DNA from: Hermodice carunculata
Lineage: Eukaryota; Annelida; Polychaeta; Eunicida; Amphinomidae
Length of the DNA: 64,000 bases
Assembly: GCA_964020975.1 (NCBI GenBank)
Contig: OZ026615.1
Coordinates: 27,625,139 to 27,689,138 of the forward strand
Reading direction: 5' to 3'
The notes under the pieces are model-generated. The model was not told the origin of the DNA and searched no databases. It saw only the letters and a list, made by a program, of their open reading frames with translations. Below, piece by piece: positions 1 through 12,651 of the stretch; position 1 is the stretch's first letter, and each line of letters opens with the position of its first letter. A program made the translations under genes and the position numbers.

Positions 1-720
1 TATTTTTGCCACTAATATACCTTCTTCACTCATGCTGAACTTATCAAATGCTTTTCTCTGTCCTCAGCAGCTCATAGTGCCCAACACCAATGGCTGCTGT
101 TTATGACCACTCCTACTAATCTGCTGACACTGAGATTGTTATCTTTTCACACTCATTATCTCCTTTCACTTCAATCAGCCAGACTTCTTCCTTGTTGTGA
201 TACCATTGCCCCTATCAAAATGATTATGCTTCCAGGGGAGCAAAGTTTATCTTAAAATTAAGAGTCCAAATGCATTTAAAAGAAAATGTTTTGCTTTCAA
301 AATTTTCCATCACTGTATTTGTAATGATTGCGTATGTTGTGTGCCTTTAGTTATTGTTTCAAGCACTTTAGTATTCCTAACATGATAGTGCATGAAGATC
401 AAATTCAGAATTACCGTAAGGGCCATTCAAGGTATCTTCACTCAGATTATAGGGCTTCAAGGATTGTATATATTCTCACTGCTTTCCACTAAAATTTAGA
501 ACCTTAGGTGGTAACTTGGATCAGGTTATAAAGAATATAAAACTAGAACAGACTGATTTTCCAACAGAAAATCAAATGTCTCCCGGTGGAACACTTATGT
601 CTCTGAATAAGCTACAGGTAATAACAAATTACAAATGACCAAGTTCGTTTGAAAATTACAATCCTATTTTAGCTCTCACCTACATACATTACTCTAGCAA
701 TTTTCATCAATTTCTTCAAG
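1..720. other. No recognisable gene
   Basis: I see no convincing coding region, RNA gene or terminal inverted repeat here. The stretch is AT-rich. It becomes similar to the following tandem array only in its last few dozen bases. Confidence 0.5.
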
Positions 721-1203
721 ACTTATTGCAGAGAAACCAATTTCACATAAATGACCCTGTGACCTTGAAAATTAGGTCAAGGTCACCCAAATACAATCCC
801 AAACTAGGTCTTGCCTTGATACATAATCCTTCCAAGTTTCATCAAATTCCATATTGTTCTTCATGACTTATCGAACGGAAATTAATTTCAAATAAGTGAC
901 CCTGTAACCTTGTAAATTTGCTCAAGGTCATCCAAATACAATTCCAACCTAGGTCTTGCCAAGATACATAATCCTATCAAGTTTCATCAAATTCCATCAA
1001 GTTCTTCATGACTCATCGCACGGAAACCAATTTCACATGAGTGACCAAGTGACCTTGAGAATTTGCTCAAGGTCATCCAAATACAATCCCAACCTAGGTC
1101 TTGCCAAGATACATAATCCTACCAAGTTTCATCAAATTCCATCAAGTTCTTCATGACTTATCGAACGGAAACTAATTTCACATCAGTGACCTTGTGACCC
1201 ATT
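721..1203. repeat. Tandem repeat family A, 145-bp unit
   Basis: About 3.3 units repeat with a 145-bp period: the core CTCAAGGTCATCC recurs at 776 (variant), 921 and 1066. Each unit holds a near-palindrome, TGACCTTGA, eight bases, TCAAGGTCA, followed by a conserved ATACATAATCCT and GTTTCATCAAATTCCATC segment. Short open frames across it are by-products of the repetition. It resembles family B near 55.1 kb in period and in its inverted core but not in the rest of the unit. Confidence 0.9.
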
Positions 1204-3962
1204 TTCCAGATTACATATGATTTTTAGAAATGCTTTCAATGTATTTATTTTGCTAATAAAAGCTTTATGTAAAGCCAGTTGTTTCTTTGATTAATTATTA
1301 ACCGCTCCCTCACATTGCTCCAAATCTGATTCTGGGTTGCCTAACTGTCATCTGTTACCCAATTAATTACCCTTGTTGTCTCAGGTTTCGATGAAATTTT
1401 CAGTGAAACTTCGCCAAAGTCTAGTTGAAATAAGCATTGGATTTAACAATAGTTCTACCACATTCCCATTTGGTGAGTTTAATATACGGTGAAAAAACTT
1501 TTCTGTGAATTTGTCATTCTGTAATTATCCACTTCGGTGAACTAGTTTTCAGTGTACTGTCATGGACCCTGTTGAAAAGTACTACAAAGAAAAAAATATA
1601 AAGTAGAGTTTGCCAAGTCTACAGACAGCATATATTTGTTTACAAACAGCATTCAGCTCTAAAAATTTTAGGAAAGCCTGACAGCCAACTAGTCACAAAG
1701 TCTAATTTGGCAATCCACACTGCTGATCTGGCTGATATGGTCAGGCCAGAGAATGCATAGACCATCACCTATCTTGCCCTTGGGATATGTGACCATAAAC
1801 AGTAAACTAAAGTATCACTGGGTAGACACTTCAAAAACTCTGTGGAGCGTTATCACAAAAGACAGTCCCCGACAGTGAATCAACCATGTTTTGTTATGCC
1901 TACCTGTCAATGTGACTGTAGTATTCGACTTTGATAAACGATCAAATAATAACGCAGCTGTATCATCAGTAGGCCTGACTGACCACAGAATCCTGATTTC
2001 CCAGGGCAATAGTTTTAACACCCCACTAAAACTTGATGAATGTTTTCCTCATATGGTTTGGCATACATTTGAAGTTGAAAATACAAAGCCTGGATTCGCC
2101 AAATTATGACCAATCAGCATCTGCTGCCCACTGGGTTTAGGCTGTGGCATTCCCTGAGCCAAACAGCATCTAAAAGTATCCTCACAAATTACATGTACAA
2201 ACATGAGCAGGTATTGAAAATTGCCTACCGCTGTGTGTGATAAACTGGTCTACAAAAATGCCCAATCCAACCTCAAGGATAGCTGACAACATTTATAGGA
2301 CATGGCTGTGGCTAGCTGCAGTGCTACACATATATGTAATCATCTGGTGATCAATGCATGTCTACAATTAAAGATTTCAATGCAAGCAATTGGATAACTT
2401 TTTTATCAAATGTCTCTATTCCTGTACTATGCAGTGGGACACTGCAACAGAGAGACATGGACATTCTTTGAAGTTTATTGAGAAAAATGCCTGTAAAATT
2501 TTGTATCAGTAATATACTGCTCACACCAAGAACATGCAATCTGCCAGCCGAAACGCCACCCTTTGTGATGTCAGCACTGCATATATGTCAGTATTCAACA
2601 ATAATTTATACATTCAACAGATAATGTCTGAGTGATCTATTGCATACGTGTAAGCACATGACCAATCACGTAACATTTCAGTAAGAAATATATTAATACA
2701 GCTGGTTCACTTGACAAATTTTAACTCACTCCTAAAATAAGCGTGACAATATCCATACATATACATGTACATGATCTATCAACTTGTACAAAGGTTTGAA
2801 GTCAACTCATTATATTAAATGTGATAATGTAATTTGTCACCTGATCTTAATGCAAGGACATTAACACTACATCAATAGTAGTCAAGATGAAACAGAGATG
2901 ACATACATTGTATGTTTCAAACAGGCTATGCGGCTTCCTTTAACATATCCATGTAGTTCCCTATCCTGCTTCAAGAAGCGTGAGCAACTTCCCAAAACAA
3001 GAGATAAGACACTTTTATGGATTGTACACTTTGTACTCAAACCGCATCAAAAAGACCCAATGTAGGTCTGGTTACCTGACAAGGCTCAGCTGTGTTTCTT
3101 ATTCAAAATGCTTTCTTCAGTAATAAAAAAGAGCATTTACATAAAGGTCAGCTTGATTGAATGGGTACCACAAATTAGAAAGTCCATGTTTAGGGTGGTT
3201 AGAAATGATATCTGAAAACCAAAATGTTAAATTTCATTTTCGAATAGTATTTGTGCACCACATTTGCTACGTGAAAGCGCGGGAATTTTCTCCGATGATG
3301 GCCTGATGTGGGAAAGTGCTAGTGACATCACAAACACAGCCCGTTGGCCAGGGCGAATGTGTTATGAGCCAGAGTACCTTCAGTTGGTCAAAAGTCATGG
3401 CAGATGCAGCACAGCATAGTGACTGCAGAGAGTCTGAATTGAGTTTCTCATGTATTGTGGCCTGGTGATGATGAAAAAGAATTAATAAGAAAAGGCGTAT
3501 AGCAGCAGAGGAAAAGATCATTCAGCCTTACAGATATGAGCTGGATGCCCAGGCCTGCTGTCACTATAGCACTGCAGGGAGTGCAAGCGTGGGACTGCCA
3601 GACGATCCCAACTTGACATCTGGGCGATGATAATTCGTTGCAAATGAGATATTTCCCATCAAAAATTACTAGACTTTATTAACAAGAACAAGCATGCATG
3701 CAATAAATTGGAATCTGTGTCAGGATGGGCCAGCTCTTCTAGTGTTTCGAATTCTGGCATTCACGGAAACAGCTACAGCCTACGCCTATGGTATAAAAAA
3801 AGTCTGTACAAGCAGTTAATTTCCCCGCCCCATCTCTGTGGTCTATGGATAATATAATATAAGTTTGCATTTATGAATGGCTTTCAATATCAAAACTCCT
3901 GTCCGGCAGTGAAACTTCGCAACCCTTGGAGGGCAGTGATTAATGTTTCCATATACATCGGT
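1204..3962. other. No recognisable gene
   Basis: Several frames of 60-85 codons occur on both strands, but none carries a motif I recognise or good splice-flanked structure. I see no transposon ends in this stretch. Confidence 0.4.
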
Positions 3963-3992
3963 CATCAGTACATGTGCTTATGATCCTTTATT
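3963..3992 (+). repeat. 30-bp exact direct repeat (copy 1)
   Basis: The 30-mer beginning CATCAGTACATGTGCTTATG is repeated exactly at 7175-7204, where it forms the end of a 194-bp tandem unit. The copy here is followed by a small hairpin, GTCTGTGTGTGAACACAGAC. It is probably a remnant of the same interspersed element. Confidence 0.8.
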
Positions 3993-4040
3993 AGGTCTGT
4001 GTGTGAACACAGACTTCTTGTTTTTCCTTAAATAATTTAC

Positions 4041-6139
4041 TTTCCTTACTCACTCACTCACTCACTTGTTTATTTATTTCTGTGAGCCAGTTTGTGGTCA
4101 ACTTTTCTCAGACACTCTTGTTCTGAAAAGATTTTGAAAATTATGCAAATTAGAAGCATATTTGTTGAAATTTTAAATCTTGCATATCTTCAAAAGTTAA
4201 CTAGATAGAGTTGCCATTCAAAGCTGTGTGTGTGGGTCTATTTCCAAAGCAAAATCCTATAGCATACAAACAAAGTTGAGAAGTTTAATTGATATTAAAT
4301 TCACTGAATTTCCTATGAATAAACATACATTTGACATATTCTGGGCCACCCACTGTGCCCGCAAGCTTTCCAGTGACAGGCTGTTATGCAACCAGAGATA
4401 ACTGAACTGTGAGAGTGTGGCCTCCATAACTATAGGTACACAGGCAGTGATGCCCAGTGCTGTGACTTACCCTTCAATCCCTAGGGAGACTGGTTGTGTT
4501 GGTAGAATAAACTTGACTGTGTTTTGTGAACAAGGAGGTTTTCTATAGTATGAGGCCTCCTTTGTGTGACTCCATATCACGACAAGCTACAGCAGTGTTG
4601 ACTAAGAGGTGCCAGATAGGTTAGTGACATAGCAGCATCCAATGAAATATGAACCACAGTTTAGCATGTCTTTGTAAAGAGAGATTCAGATCAACTACCA
4701 GGAATCACTCAAACACAGATCCAAACTGCCTACAATGACCAACTGTAATACCAGAAGAATTTTGGTCAGGGCAGTGGGTACATTTGGCCATACAGGGAGA
4801 GCTCCCATAGGCATAGCTGTTGTATTTCTAAACCCAGCAGTGACAATTGCTTATCAGTTAAATATCTATAACATTGTTTCATAATCTTTGCAAACACTGT
4901 TCACTTCTAACAAAGATTCATCTTATTTCATCCATGTTCAGCCTGTGCTAACTTGCAACTTAAGTTTGTCCACACCTTTAATAGGTTGTTGAACCTTGAT
5001 AGTCAAACATTTCATATACCATGGTATAGATTTTTGTTCTGTTGGGACTATGTGAAGTTGGATGTTGCCTGTGCAAACTTACACCTTCATTTTGTTGACA
5101 CATTCAAGATTCTCAATAGTTAAACAGTGCTGGATTTCTGTAAGAGTTATGTGAAGTTCAATGTTATGTATGACAGTGGATTAGGTCAGTCCAATAGTTG
5201 ATATTAGTAGAGATAGTCACTGTTAGGATGCCCACCTCCAGAATATACTAAATTGTCACAGAACTCAACACAGAATGACAAGGATGAGATAACTTGAACA
5301 ATAACAATATATTAACAATAAAAAATTAGTACAAAGTAGCTAAATGAAATTATACACTTAGCTATGCTGATACTCCAATAATTAATAGACTGCAGGTAAA
5401 TCTTAATCCCTGGTGAGAGATTCTCTACGGGTACTGTCCCACAGTTCCAAGTCATATGGTAGATGCCAAATAGTGTGGTCCAAATCCAACACAGGGGCAG
5501 TTTTCTTCCATTGTGGTACACAGAACACAGTGCCGGTCCAAATCCCACAGAGGTACAAGTTGGTTCCAATGTGGTACAATTAAACGCCAAATATACCAAT
5601 CCACTCAAAGGCACTGTCCACACTCCACAGGTACAATGTATAAATGAGTATCTCCTTGGCAACAGCAACGGCTCACAGTCCCACTGGCTTGAAGTCACAT
5701 AGCTTCTGCCAGATCTCAGAATGCTCCTCCTCCAGTCATAAAGGGGGCTGCGTTATATATCCAGGTTGAGAACTCTTCACCAGTATTCTACAATTGTCTA
5801 ATTAATTACACATCATACTTCTCTGTGGTGTTTCTAGACCACATCAGAACTTTCCCCTTTGTTTACATCTGTGCCTGTATGTAGGTCGCCACTTCAGTTT
5901 TCATTGTTCACTATGACAATTAAAGCAGGCCAACACAGTGACCTGGTCACACTAAATAACACAGTGACTTCTCCAAATCAAAACAAACAACCATAACAGT
6001 TACGTAAACATTTTTATGTTCTTGTAAATAGTGAAACTCAAATACATGTACTTATAGCTATATGTACATGTATATCAATGTACACGTTTCACTTGTTGCA
6101 GTCATTTTATGCCCCAGATTTACAAAGCATGGCAATTTG
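4041..6139. other. No recognisable gene; weak satellite-like segments
   Basis: A run of CACT repeats lies near 4050. The stretch at 4130-4330 contains ATGCAAATTAG and TTGCATATCTTCAAAAGTTAA words typical of satellite family E and may be an outlying degenerate unit. A local imperfect repeat of GGTCCAAATCCMACA occurs at 5480-5560. A 128-codon minus-strand frame over this repeat (5312-5698) has no recognisable domain. Confidence 0.4.
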
Positions 6140-6930
6140 GTGGCGATGGAGTAATTTTTACTTCATTGTATAAATGGGTTTAGAATCATATTCAAATGTT
6201 ACATTAAAAATATGCAAATTAGGGGCAACTAAAATTTTAAAAGCTCTGTATCTTCCAATCTATCACATATAGATACAAAATTTAAAGTAGTACATACAAT
6301 TTTGTGACACCTGTTAATCTACTGGACAGTGAACAAAAACTCTGGCATTTGAAATTATGCTAATTAGCAGTACTTGAAACATTTAAAAGTTAAATATCTC
6401 CAAAATTATTATACATAGAGGAGCCCATCCAACTTCAATTTACAGGTTTGTGAGATAGCCACATCCAATGAGTCATGAACCAAAGTTGTAGCATTTTAAT
6501 TTATGCAAATTAGGTGAATACATAAGACGGAATTCTTGAATAACTTTCAAACTATTACAGATAGAGGTGTCAGTCCAACTAAATTTGAAGGTTTGTGACA
6601 TAACCATGTCCAAAGAAACATGAAACAATTAAAGTTCCAGTATTCTAAATTATGCAAATTTGGCAAATATACAAAATTTAAATTTTGGGTAACTTCAAAA
6701 CTATTATAGACTGAGGGCACCATGTCATTTAAATTTCAGTTGATAGATTTGTAGGATAGTTGCATCCAATAAACCATGAATCAAAGTTATAGCAGTTTGA
6801 TTTCTGCAAATTAGGCAAATACACAAAATTCAAATCTTAATAGCTTCAAAACTATAAAAGATTGTGGTGCCTTTCCAACTTTAATTCGTAGGTTTTGGAC
6901 ATATCCACATGAAAAAAATACTGTTGTAGG
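6140..6930. repeat. Tandem satellite family E, ~147-bp unit (array 1)
   Basis: About five degenerate units carry, in order, ATGCAAATTAG, a segment like ATATCTTCAAAACTATTATAG, a CCATCCAACTT-type block, then GGTTTGTGACAT and CCAATGAAYCATGAA. Matching landmarks fall at 6422, 6570, 6717 and 6869, giving spacings of 147-152 bp. The same family forms a second array at 21.3-22.9 kb. It is non-coding. Confidence 0.85.
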
Positions 6931-7010
6931 AGTTAAATAAATATTGAATAGGCAATCTTCAAAAGGCACAGAGACTGATTTGCTGACAAGCAAATCAAAT
7001 TTTTCTAGTT

Positions 7011-7345
7011 TCAGATTGTATCCATTATGTAAATGTAACACTAGTAAATATTAATCTCTGACTTATTCATTTTCTGGGTCGATACAATGAGATGAAATTT
7101 TTTACACCCGATTATTGGGAGCTGGCCGTGAACAGTCACAAACAAGAGGTACATGACTGAAAGAGATCAAAGGCCATCAGTACATGTGCTTATGATCCTT
7201 TATTTCAGATTGTATCAATTACGTACATGTAACACTGGTAAATAATTTTCTCTGACTGACTTATTTTCTGGGTCCATATTAACAAAAAAGATACAATGAG
7301 ATGAATTTTTTACACCTGATTATTGGGAGCTGGGTGTGGACTGTC
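7011..7345. repeat. Tandem duplication, 194-bp unit
   Basis: The unit starting TCAGATTGTATC at 7011 is repeated from 7205. Both copies contain TTTTCTGGGTC, GATACAATGAGATGAA and GATTATTGGGAGCTGG. The first copy ends with the 30-mer also found at 3963. The second copy is truncated. Confidence 0.85.
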
Positions 7346-7371
7346 ACAAAGAGTGGCACATAGAAATAAAC

Positions 7372-9400
7372 TTTATTGACATGAACGGTACAATGCATAC
7401 AGTGTAGTCATGGACTAATCTACCTACACACAAATAATTTATCTGTACATGTTTTACCAGACCTATAACGAGGTCTATCAGTCAAACCTGTGCATGCAGT
7501 GTTCCATACGGAAACATGAGGGGTTACATGCATATGTTGAACTGTCAACCCTCCCTAATAACAGGTGCTCCGTGGTACCAACCATTTTACCCACCCTGTC
7601 AGGGTAAACCATATATACAAACTAAATGCATTTGTCAAATACAAATGGATATATTCTTTGCATTTGTTAGTTCTGGGCGGTAATTTATGTAGTTTGTTAA
7701 AGTTTTGTTTTTGCTGCGATCCTATCAGTGTGGTGTCCTGTTTTCCATGTTGTATTTCGTCTTTTTTGTTGCCCGTTACGCAGTGCAACGTCAATCTATT
7801 TTAATAACAATGGTTTAGTCCCACATATATATATACCGCCGCAAGGGTTGATCGGTCTCTTTATTCTCGTTCTGATATACTGGTGAAATCAAGTGGTTGT
7901 AAGCGTTAGCACCCCTCAGGGGTATATCTGGGCGATGGTCCCATAGAGTTTTGCAATGGAAGTCTAATACGTCTAACAGAGGTTAACACAGATGCACTGT
8001 ATATAACGCACGTGGTTTGGGACTGGAGTCTGTCAATATGCCCGGGGTTAAAATAGTCAAGTTGTTACGCAATAAGTTTCTGTAAGTATAAAATATATAA
8101 TAATTATTTGAGTGTATATTTGTGCTCAAGGTTTAATTTATTCATGTATATTTCTTTGGAGAAAAATAGGTGCATTCGGTGATTATAATGTTGGTTGAAT
8201 TCAGTTGCATAAATTATAGGTACGACTTTTCTTCTTTCGGCATGTAGGAAAGCTTGTTTCATTTACTTTCTGAGTTGGTTTATCGTAAAGTTATTTGGAA
8301 AATCACATTCAAAATTGTTTTATGAGTTTGTGAACATGGAGTTACGTATCGATATGATTATATATGCGTTATTTAATATGTGAAATATGATTATATGAAA
8401 TATGGTTATGAAGTATAAAGGTTAATAAGTTATCGTATTATGAATATGGTATTATGAAAATTGAGATTAGATGTTATGTGTATTCTGTTATATGTGTATT
8501 AAGCTTCAGTATGTGTATTTAGTAAGATTGTGTGTATTATTGCAGGTTATGCGCAGAGGCCCATGGGAAAGATGTACCTCCGTAATAAAGGACCGCAGTA
8601 TTCAACTTCATGTTTGTCGTTTGGGCTTTTAACTCCGAGTGTATTTGACAGCATTGTTTCATAGTAAGGTATGGCCCATAGTACAGGAGCGCTTCTCAAA
8701 TGCGCAGTTGATATAATTCAACACTGGTTTATATAAAGATGGTCTGCTGTTGACTAAAGAAATAATGAAATGGAACTTTTCTGATTGTGAGAGATCTCTG
8801 AAGTTCACACAGCACCGGGTAAGATTATTACATAATTTTTCTCTAATATCAGAATACAAATTACAGTGTAGAATAAAGTGTTGTTCACCTTCTACTGCGT
8901 CCATATCGCACAACCGACACTTGTACGTTATTCTACTGGTGTTTTGGGTCTTGTGTATCTCCCCGCTTCAATTTCCAAAGTGTGGGCACTTACATGAAGT
9001 TTAGTGAAATCATTACGTTTATTGACTGGAATATTACACAAGAGATAACTTTCCATTCTAAAATCTTTTTTTAAAATTTGCAATATGTACGCAATTTGTG
9101 TGTACTACTATCTTCAGTATTAATTTGCTCTGACCACTTTAATTCTTAGATATTGCACAAGTGCTGCCTTAGTTTGCTATAAACTCTGTGAGGAGCTACA
9201 ACTCCTACAAATTTGTCCACACTTCTTCCAGCCTAGCATATTTTAGAATAACTTTCATACCTTTTATCCAGTAGCTTTTATCATTTCTACACAATTCATA
9301 ATTTTCTAACAGACATTTAAATCTTAGGGTTTCAGGGTTATTGTTTAGTGGATGCAACCAATATTTCACAGCACCACAAACTAATTGTACCAACAAAGGG
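7372..9400 (-). mobile_element. Decayed non-LTR retrotransposon (LINE) 3' portion
   Basis: On the minus strand, fragments of a LINE ORF2 C-terminus can be read. Around 9396-9205 is a frame containing LCRNDKSYWIKGMKVILKYA. Around 9020-8930 is a frame with KLHVSAHTLEIEAGRYTRPK. Then 8913-8659 has GEQHFILHCNLYSDIREKL, the Cys/His-containing tail usual after the reverse transcriptase of many invertebrate LINEs. A stop and a frame change separate the latter two blocks. The low-coordinate end reads TTCATGTCAATAAAGTTTATT on minus, as expected for the 3' end. About 0.8 kb (roughly 7806-8650) between ORF tail and 3' UTR looks like a later insertion. The element is 5'-truncated near 9400 and not functional. 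Confidence 0.7.
7806..8650. other. Probable insertion inside the LINE remnant
   Basis: This segment separates the LINE ORF tail from its 3' UTR and resembles neither. It is bounded by AACAATGG on the left and GCATTGTT on the right, a short inverted match. It contains an AATAAA-like stretch near 8584 (CCGTAATAAAGGACC). A lone LTR or a DNA element are both possible. I see no clear target-site duplication, so the family is undecided. Confidence 0.3.
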
Positions 9401-9925
9401 AAACTACAAGTTCAGCACAGGACTGAAAGAGCTAGATCAAAGGCCAGCCGCCCCCCCCCCTCCCCAAGTCTTGCCAGCTGTGCAGATGAGGCGTGAAAGT
9501 GGTAGCTATCCAAACAAATATTATCTGGTAATGGGATTAAACACCTGGCAATATACAGTAGTAATTGGACTTATACATTAGAGTGGCCAGTTAACTCAAC
9601 CCAGGGACCAGTTATAGACTGTTCAACCCCAGACAAGGGTAAAGAACAAAATCAGTCCTTGTTTATCCATCTTTTCCACCCATTTTTTCCATAAATTGAA
9701 TCAGAATGGTTAAATGCACTTACATTTTGTTACAATGTAACACTTTGTAACAACATCGCAGGCCGGTGTTGCTGCTGTGACAGTCAATTGATAATCATGT
9801 GATACTTTCTAACAGATGTAGAACTACTAGACCTATATTTTGCTGTAATGCAAGCTTTGAAATCAGATTCATACTGACCATTAATTTGTAAATACTGCCC
9901 CCCCCCCTCCAAAAAAAAAGATGAA
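9401..9925. other. No recognisable gene
   Basis: There are homopolymer C tracts near 9450 and 9900, and no coding or mobile-element signature that I can support. Confidence 0.4.
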
Positions 9926-10049
9926 TCATTGTTCCTGCATGGTTTTAAGAGTAATGTCTAATTTGCCCAGTTCCAAAAATCCTTCTATTGTCCACCAATG
10001 GGACTGCATTTTTAAAACAGCAGGGTTTTTTTGTTTTTTGTTTTTTTTT

Positions 10050-10270
10050 TTTGGTGCCAAACCTATCCTAAACATCGTCATATTTGACAAATCAGCCCCT
10101 TTAACAAAGTGTTCGTTACATAGGTGAGATTGGTTCCCAGGGCCTTGCCACTTGTCTCTGTAAATCTTGACTGAATGGGTCCACGCTCTCCGTAATTTCA
10201 GGTCTTTGGGGGAATGTAAACAAGCTGTAGAACTTGTATTGCTACAATTATCAGCAACACACCGATCCAT
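10050..10270 (-). CDS. THAP-type zinc-finger domain exon or fragment
   Basis: From the minus-strand ATG at 10270 the frame begins MDRCVADNCSN and continues through LHSPKDLKLRRAWTHSV, WQGPGNQSHLCNEHF and FRIGLAPKKK. This matches the C2CH THAP DNA-binding module: a Cys-x4-Cys pair near the start, the invariant proline and tryptophan, and the closing Cys-x2-His of LCNEHF. The usual AVPTIF box after the domain is not evident; an A-rich lysine run replaces it. THAP modules occur in host transcription factors and in P-element or Kolobok-type transposases. No second domain is visible nearby, so it is either a first exon with distant partners or a relic. The frame stays open upstream to an ATG at 10291 and downstream to 9926. 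Confidence 0.6.
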
Positions 10271-10299
10271 CCTGGGCAGGAACAAGGACAAATTAAAAT

Positions 10300-11650
10300 T
10301 TCAGCATGCATTTTTAATACTGTTGATGAAGTGTGCATAAAATATGTTTAAATCAAGTGACACTTAACAGCCATAGCTCGCCAGCATGGTCAGTGTTCCC
10401 TGTCAGCCAGCAGTGTTGCGTTTGTCACATACTCTAACCTTTCACGCCTCAAGGGTGTCGGAAATGAATGTAAAGCGACAATTGAAGGCACAGTGAGTTT
10501 TTTTATGAAAATGTGAATAAAGTTATTACTGTTACACATAATTTTTTTTTAAGTGCACCGTATGGTTAGAACAACCCATGTGTACCTGTGTATCCATCTG
10601 AAACATGCTCATGCAATCAAGATGACCTTTATGCGATCATGTATAAAGAACCATTCCAATTTTTAAAAAAAAAAAAAAAAAATTTGAATTAGGATTACCC
10701 ACCCACTTCCTCAATCCAAAATCTCAATTTCCTAGAAAATTGTGACTGATATTTTACCATGCCCATGCCAACTCTATATTTTAATATAAGAAAACATGTA
10801 CAAACATATCACAAGGTATACCTACATTTATTTGCCTGTTCAGCTGAGCACGCATATAATATGTACCATCAAGGTACCAGCATACTTTAACAGCTTTTCA
10901 GATCCATTATCACAGTGAAACGTTAGCAAATGCGGCACAAAAAGGTAAGCTCTAAACATGATGTTTCCTGAAATATGTGCAACCTTTGTGGAGGCAATGG
11001 TCTTGAGCTCTTTTAATTCACAGAATTATCAAAGATAATCTAGCACCTTTCTTTCATTAATATATCTCATTTACTTTTCTTCATACCCTTCTGCCCAAGC
11101 CATCAAATTCCTCAAATCATGAATTTTTTCTTTCTTATTGTAGGCCTACTTTATCAATTAATGAATTTACCTAACATGGCATGAATGCATGTCGTGCTTG
11201 TGATGGCTCACTGATTAGTGTGCCATCTAGTGTCACTTTCAGGAATTACTGAAAATGACATGTGCATCAGGACTATACATTACAAAGGATTTAGTTTAAA
11301 AAATATGTTTAATGAACATCCAAAATACATTACTGTATAAGTAAGGGTGAAGCCTTTGAAACATCGGTATGCAAAACCCCTATTATCGCCCATCGCGATC
11401 TTTTCTATTTCTTTTGTTGAGTTTTGATAATAAAATCACAGTAAATTTTATGCATTGAAGCAGCATTTTTTTTACTTTTTCAAAGAATAGGTGAAAATCC
11501 AATTTGGGCATTAACCCCCTGCCCCTTCAGAGTTTTTTTTTCCAGATTTTTTTTATTTTATTTTTTATACATGATCCTTAAACTATAACAAAGATACAAG
11601 TAGGTGTCATTTTACATGTGGCCATTTTTAACACTGTAAAAGGGAAAGAG
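10300..11650. other. No recognisable gene
   Basis: This is AT-rich non-coding sequence with several homopolymer A or T tracts. No domain, RNA gene or transposon terminus was seen. Confidence 0.4.
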
Positions 11651-11654
11651 TCAA

Positions 11655-11655
<1 letters not shown>

Positions 11656-11685
<30 letters not shown>

Positions 11686-11748
11686 TGTGTGTGTGTATGT
11701 ATGTATGTATGTATGTATGTATGTATGTATGTATGTATGTATGTATGT
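11656..11748. repeat. (TATG)n microsatellite
   Basis: About 22 tetranucleotide units with a short TGTGTG interruption. Open frames reading MYVC or YIHT repeats on both strands are artefacts of this tract. Confidence 0.97.
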
Positions 11749-12337
11749 TCTTTGTCAATTTTTAAGGGTGGCCCTACTGCCAACGACATTTTGTTTGTCT
11801 TAATGGTGGTCTCCCTGGCCACTCTACGCGTCTCAACTTTATCTTGTCTTATACATGTACATACTATGTAATGTTACATGAATTACTATTGTACATTGTG
11901 TAATTCCGGGTGAATAAAATGATCGGGAGTCCTCAGACCTGTCTGTCTGTCTGTCTGTATGTATACAGTGTATATATACATGTATGCTTTGTATAGGAAG
12001 TACGTGTATATGTGGTACCGAAACAGCAAGGAAATTCAAGGCATGGGTCATCATTTTTGGTGCCAAAAAGATCTAAGAGCACATTAAATCTTTGAACTTT
12101 GAAATGAAACACCTAAGTCAGAATACTCAGCTAGTATGGGACACTCTGGATTAGGTAGGTGTCACATGAAACAAAGGCAATGCCAACTGTGCAAATCCCA
12201 CTGAAGGTGGCATTTTCTTTGAAGGTTGTCTTCTTCACAGTAACAAGGAGATCACACAAAAACTTTAAGTCACCACTACTTTCTCAGTTCTGTTTATAAA
12301 CGCTCATTTATTGTAATCTCATCGCTACAACATCCAC

Positions 12338-12338
<1 letters not shown>

Positions 12339-12384
<46 letters not shown>
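12339..12384. repeat. Poly-A tract of about 46 bases
   Basis: Uninterrupted A homopolymer. It could be the tail of a retroposed sequence, but the sequence just upstream shows no recognisable retroposon body. Its length is likely unreliable in the assembly. Confidence 0.9.
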
Positions 12385-12386
<2 letters not shown>

Positions 12387-12651
12387 AGGTTTCACATTTG
12401 AGGGTTTTTTAGCTGATATTTATGATAGAGCTATTCAAATGCAACAACCTTTGATACTTGAATGGGATGCCATCCCAGTTTCAAAGGCTTGCAACTCAAG
12501 ACTGGTGCAAAAAAAAAGAAAACAAAACACTTTTTTAGATTGCCATATTTACTCAGTATTTCCAAAATAATTTCTAAAATCAGGTCACAAATGAAAAGCA
12601 GATGTGACTTTTGTGTAATGAGATGAACATTCTGCATTATAAACACAAAAC

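Noticed and set aside
721-1203. CRISPR-like array
   Set aside because: Units are whole tandem repeats without unique spacers, in an animal genome.
5312-5698. 128-codon minus-strand frame
   Set aside because: Built over imperfect repeats of GGTCCAAATCC; no protein family recognised.
7806-8650. Lone LTR of a retrovirus-like element
   Set aside because: Size and an AATAAA motif would fit, but no TG...CA ends with a matching short target duplication are visible; left as an unclassified insertion.
11628-11871. Repetitive MYVC/YIHT proteins
   Set aside because: Translation of a (TATG)n microsatellite. The same applies to YIYI and HTHT frames at 30.2, 38.0 and 54.0 kb.
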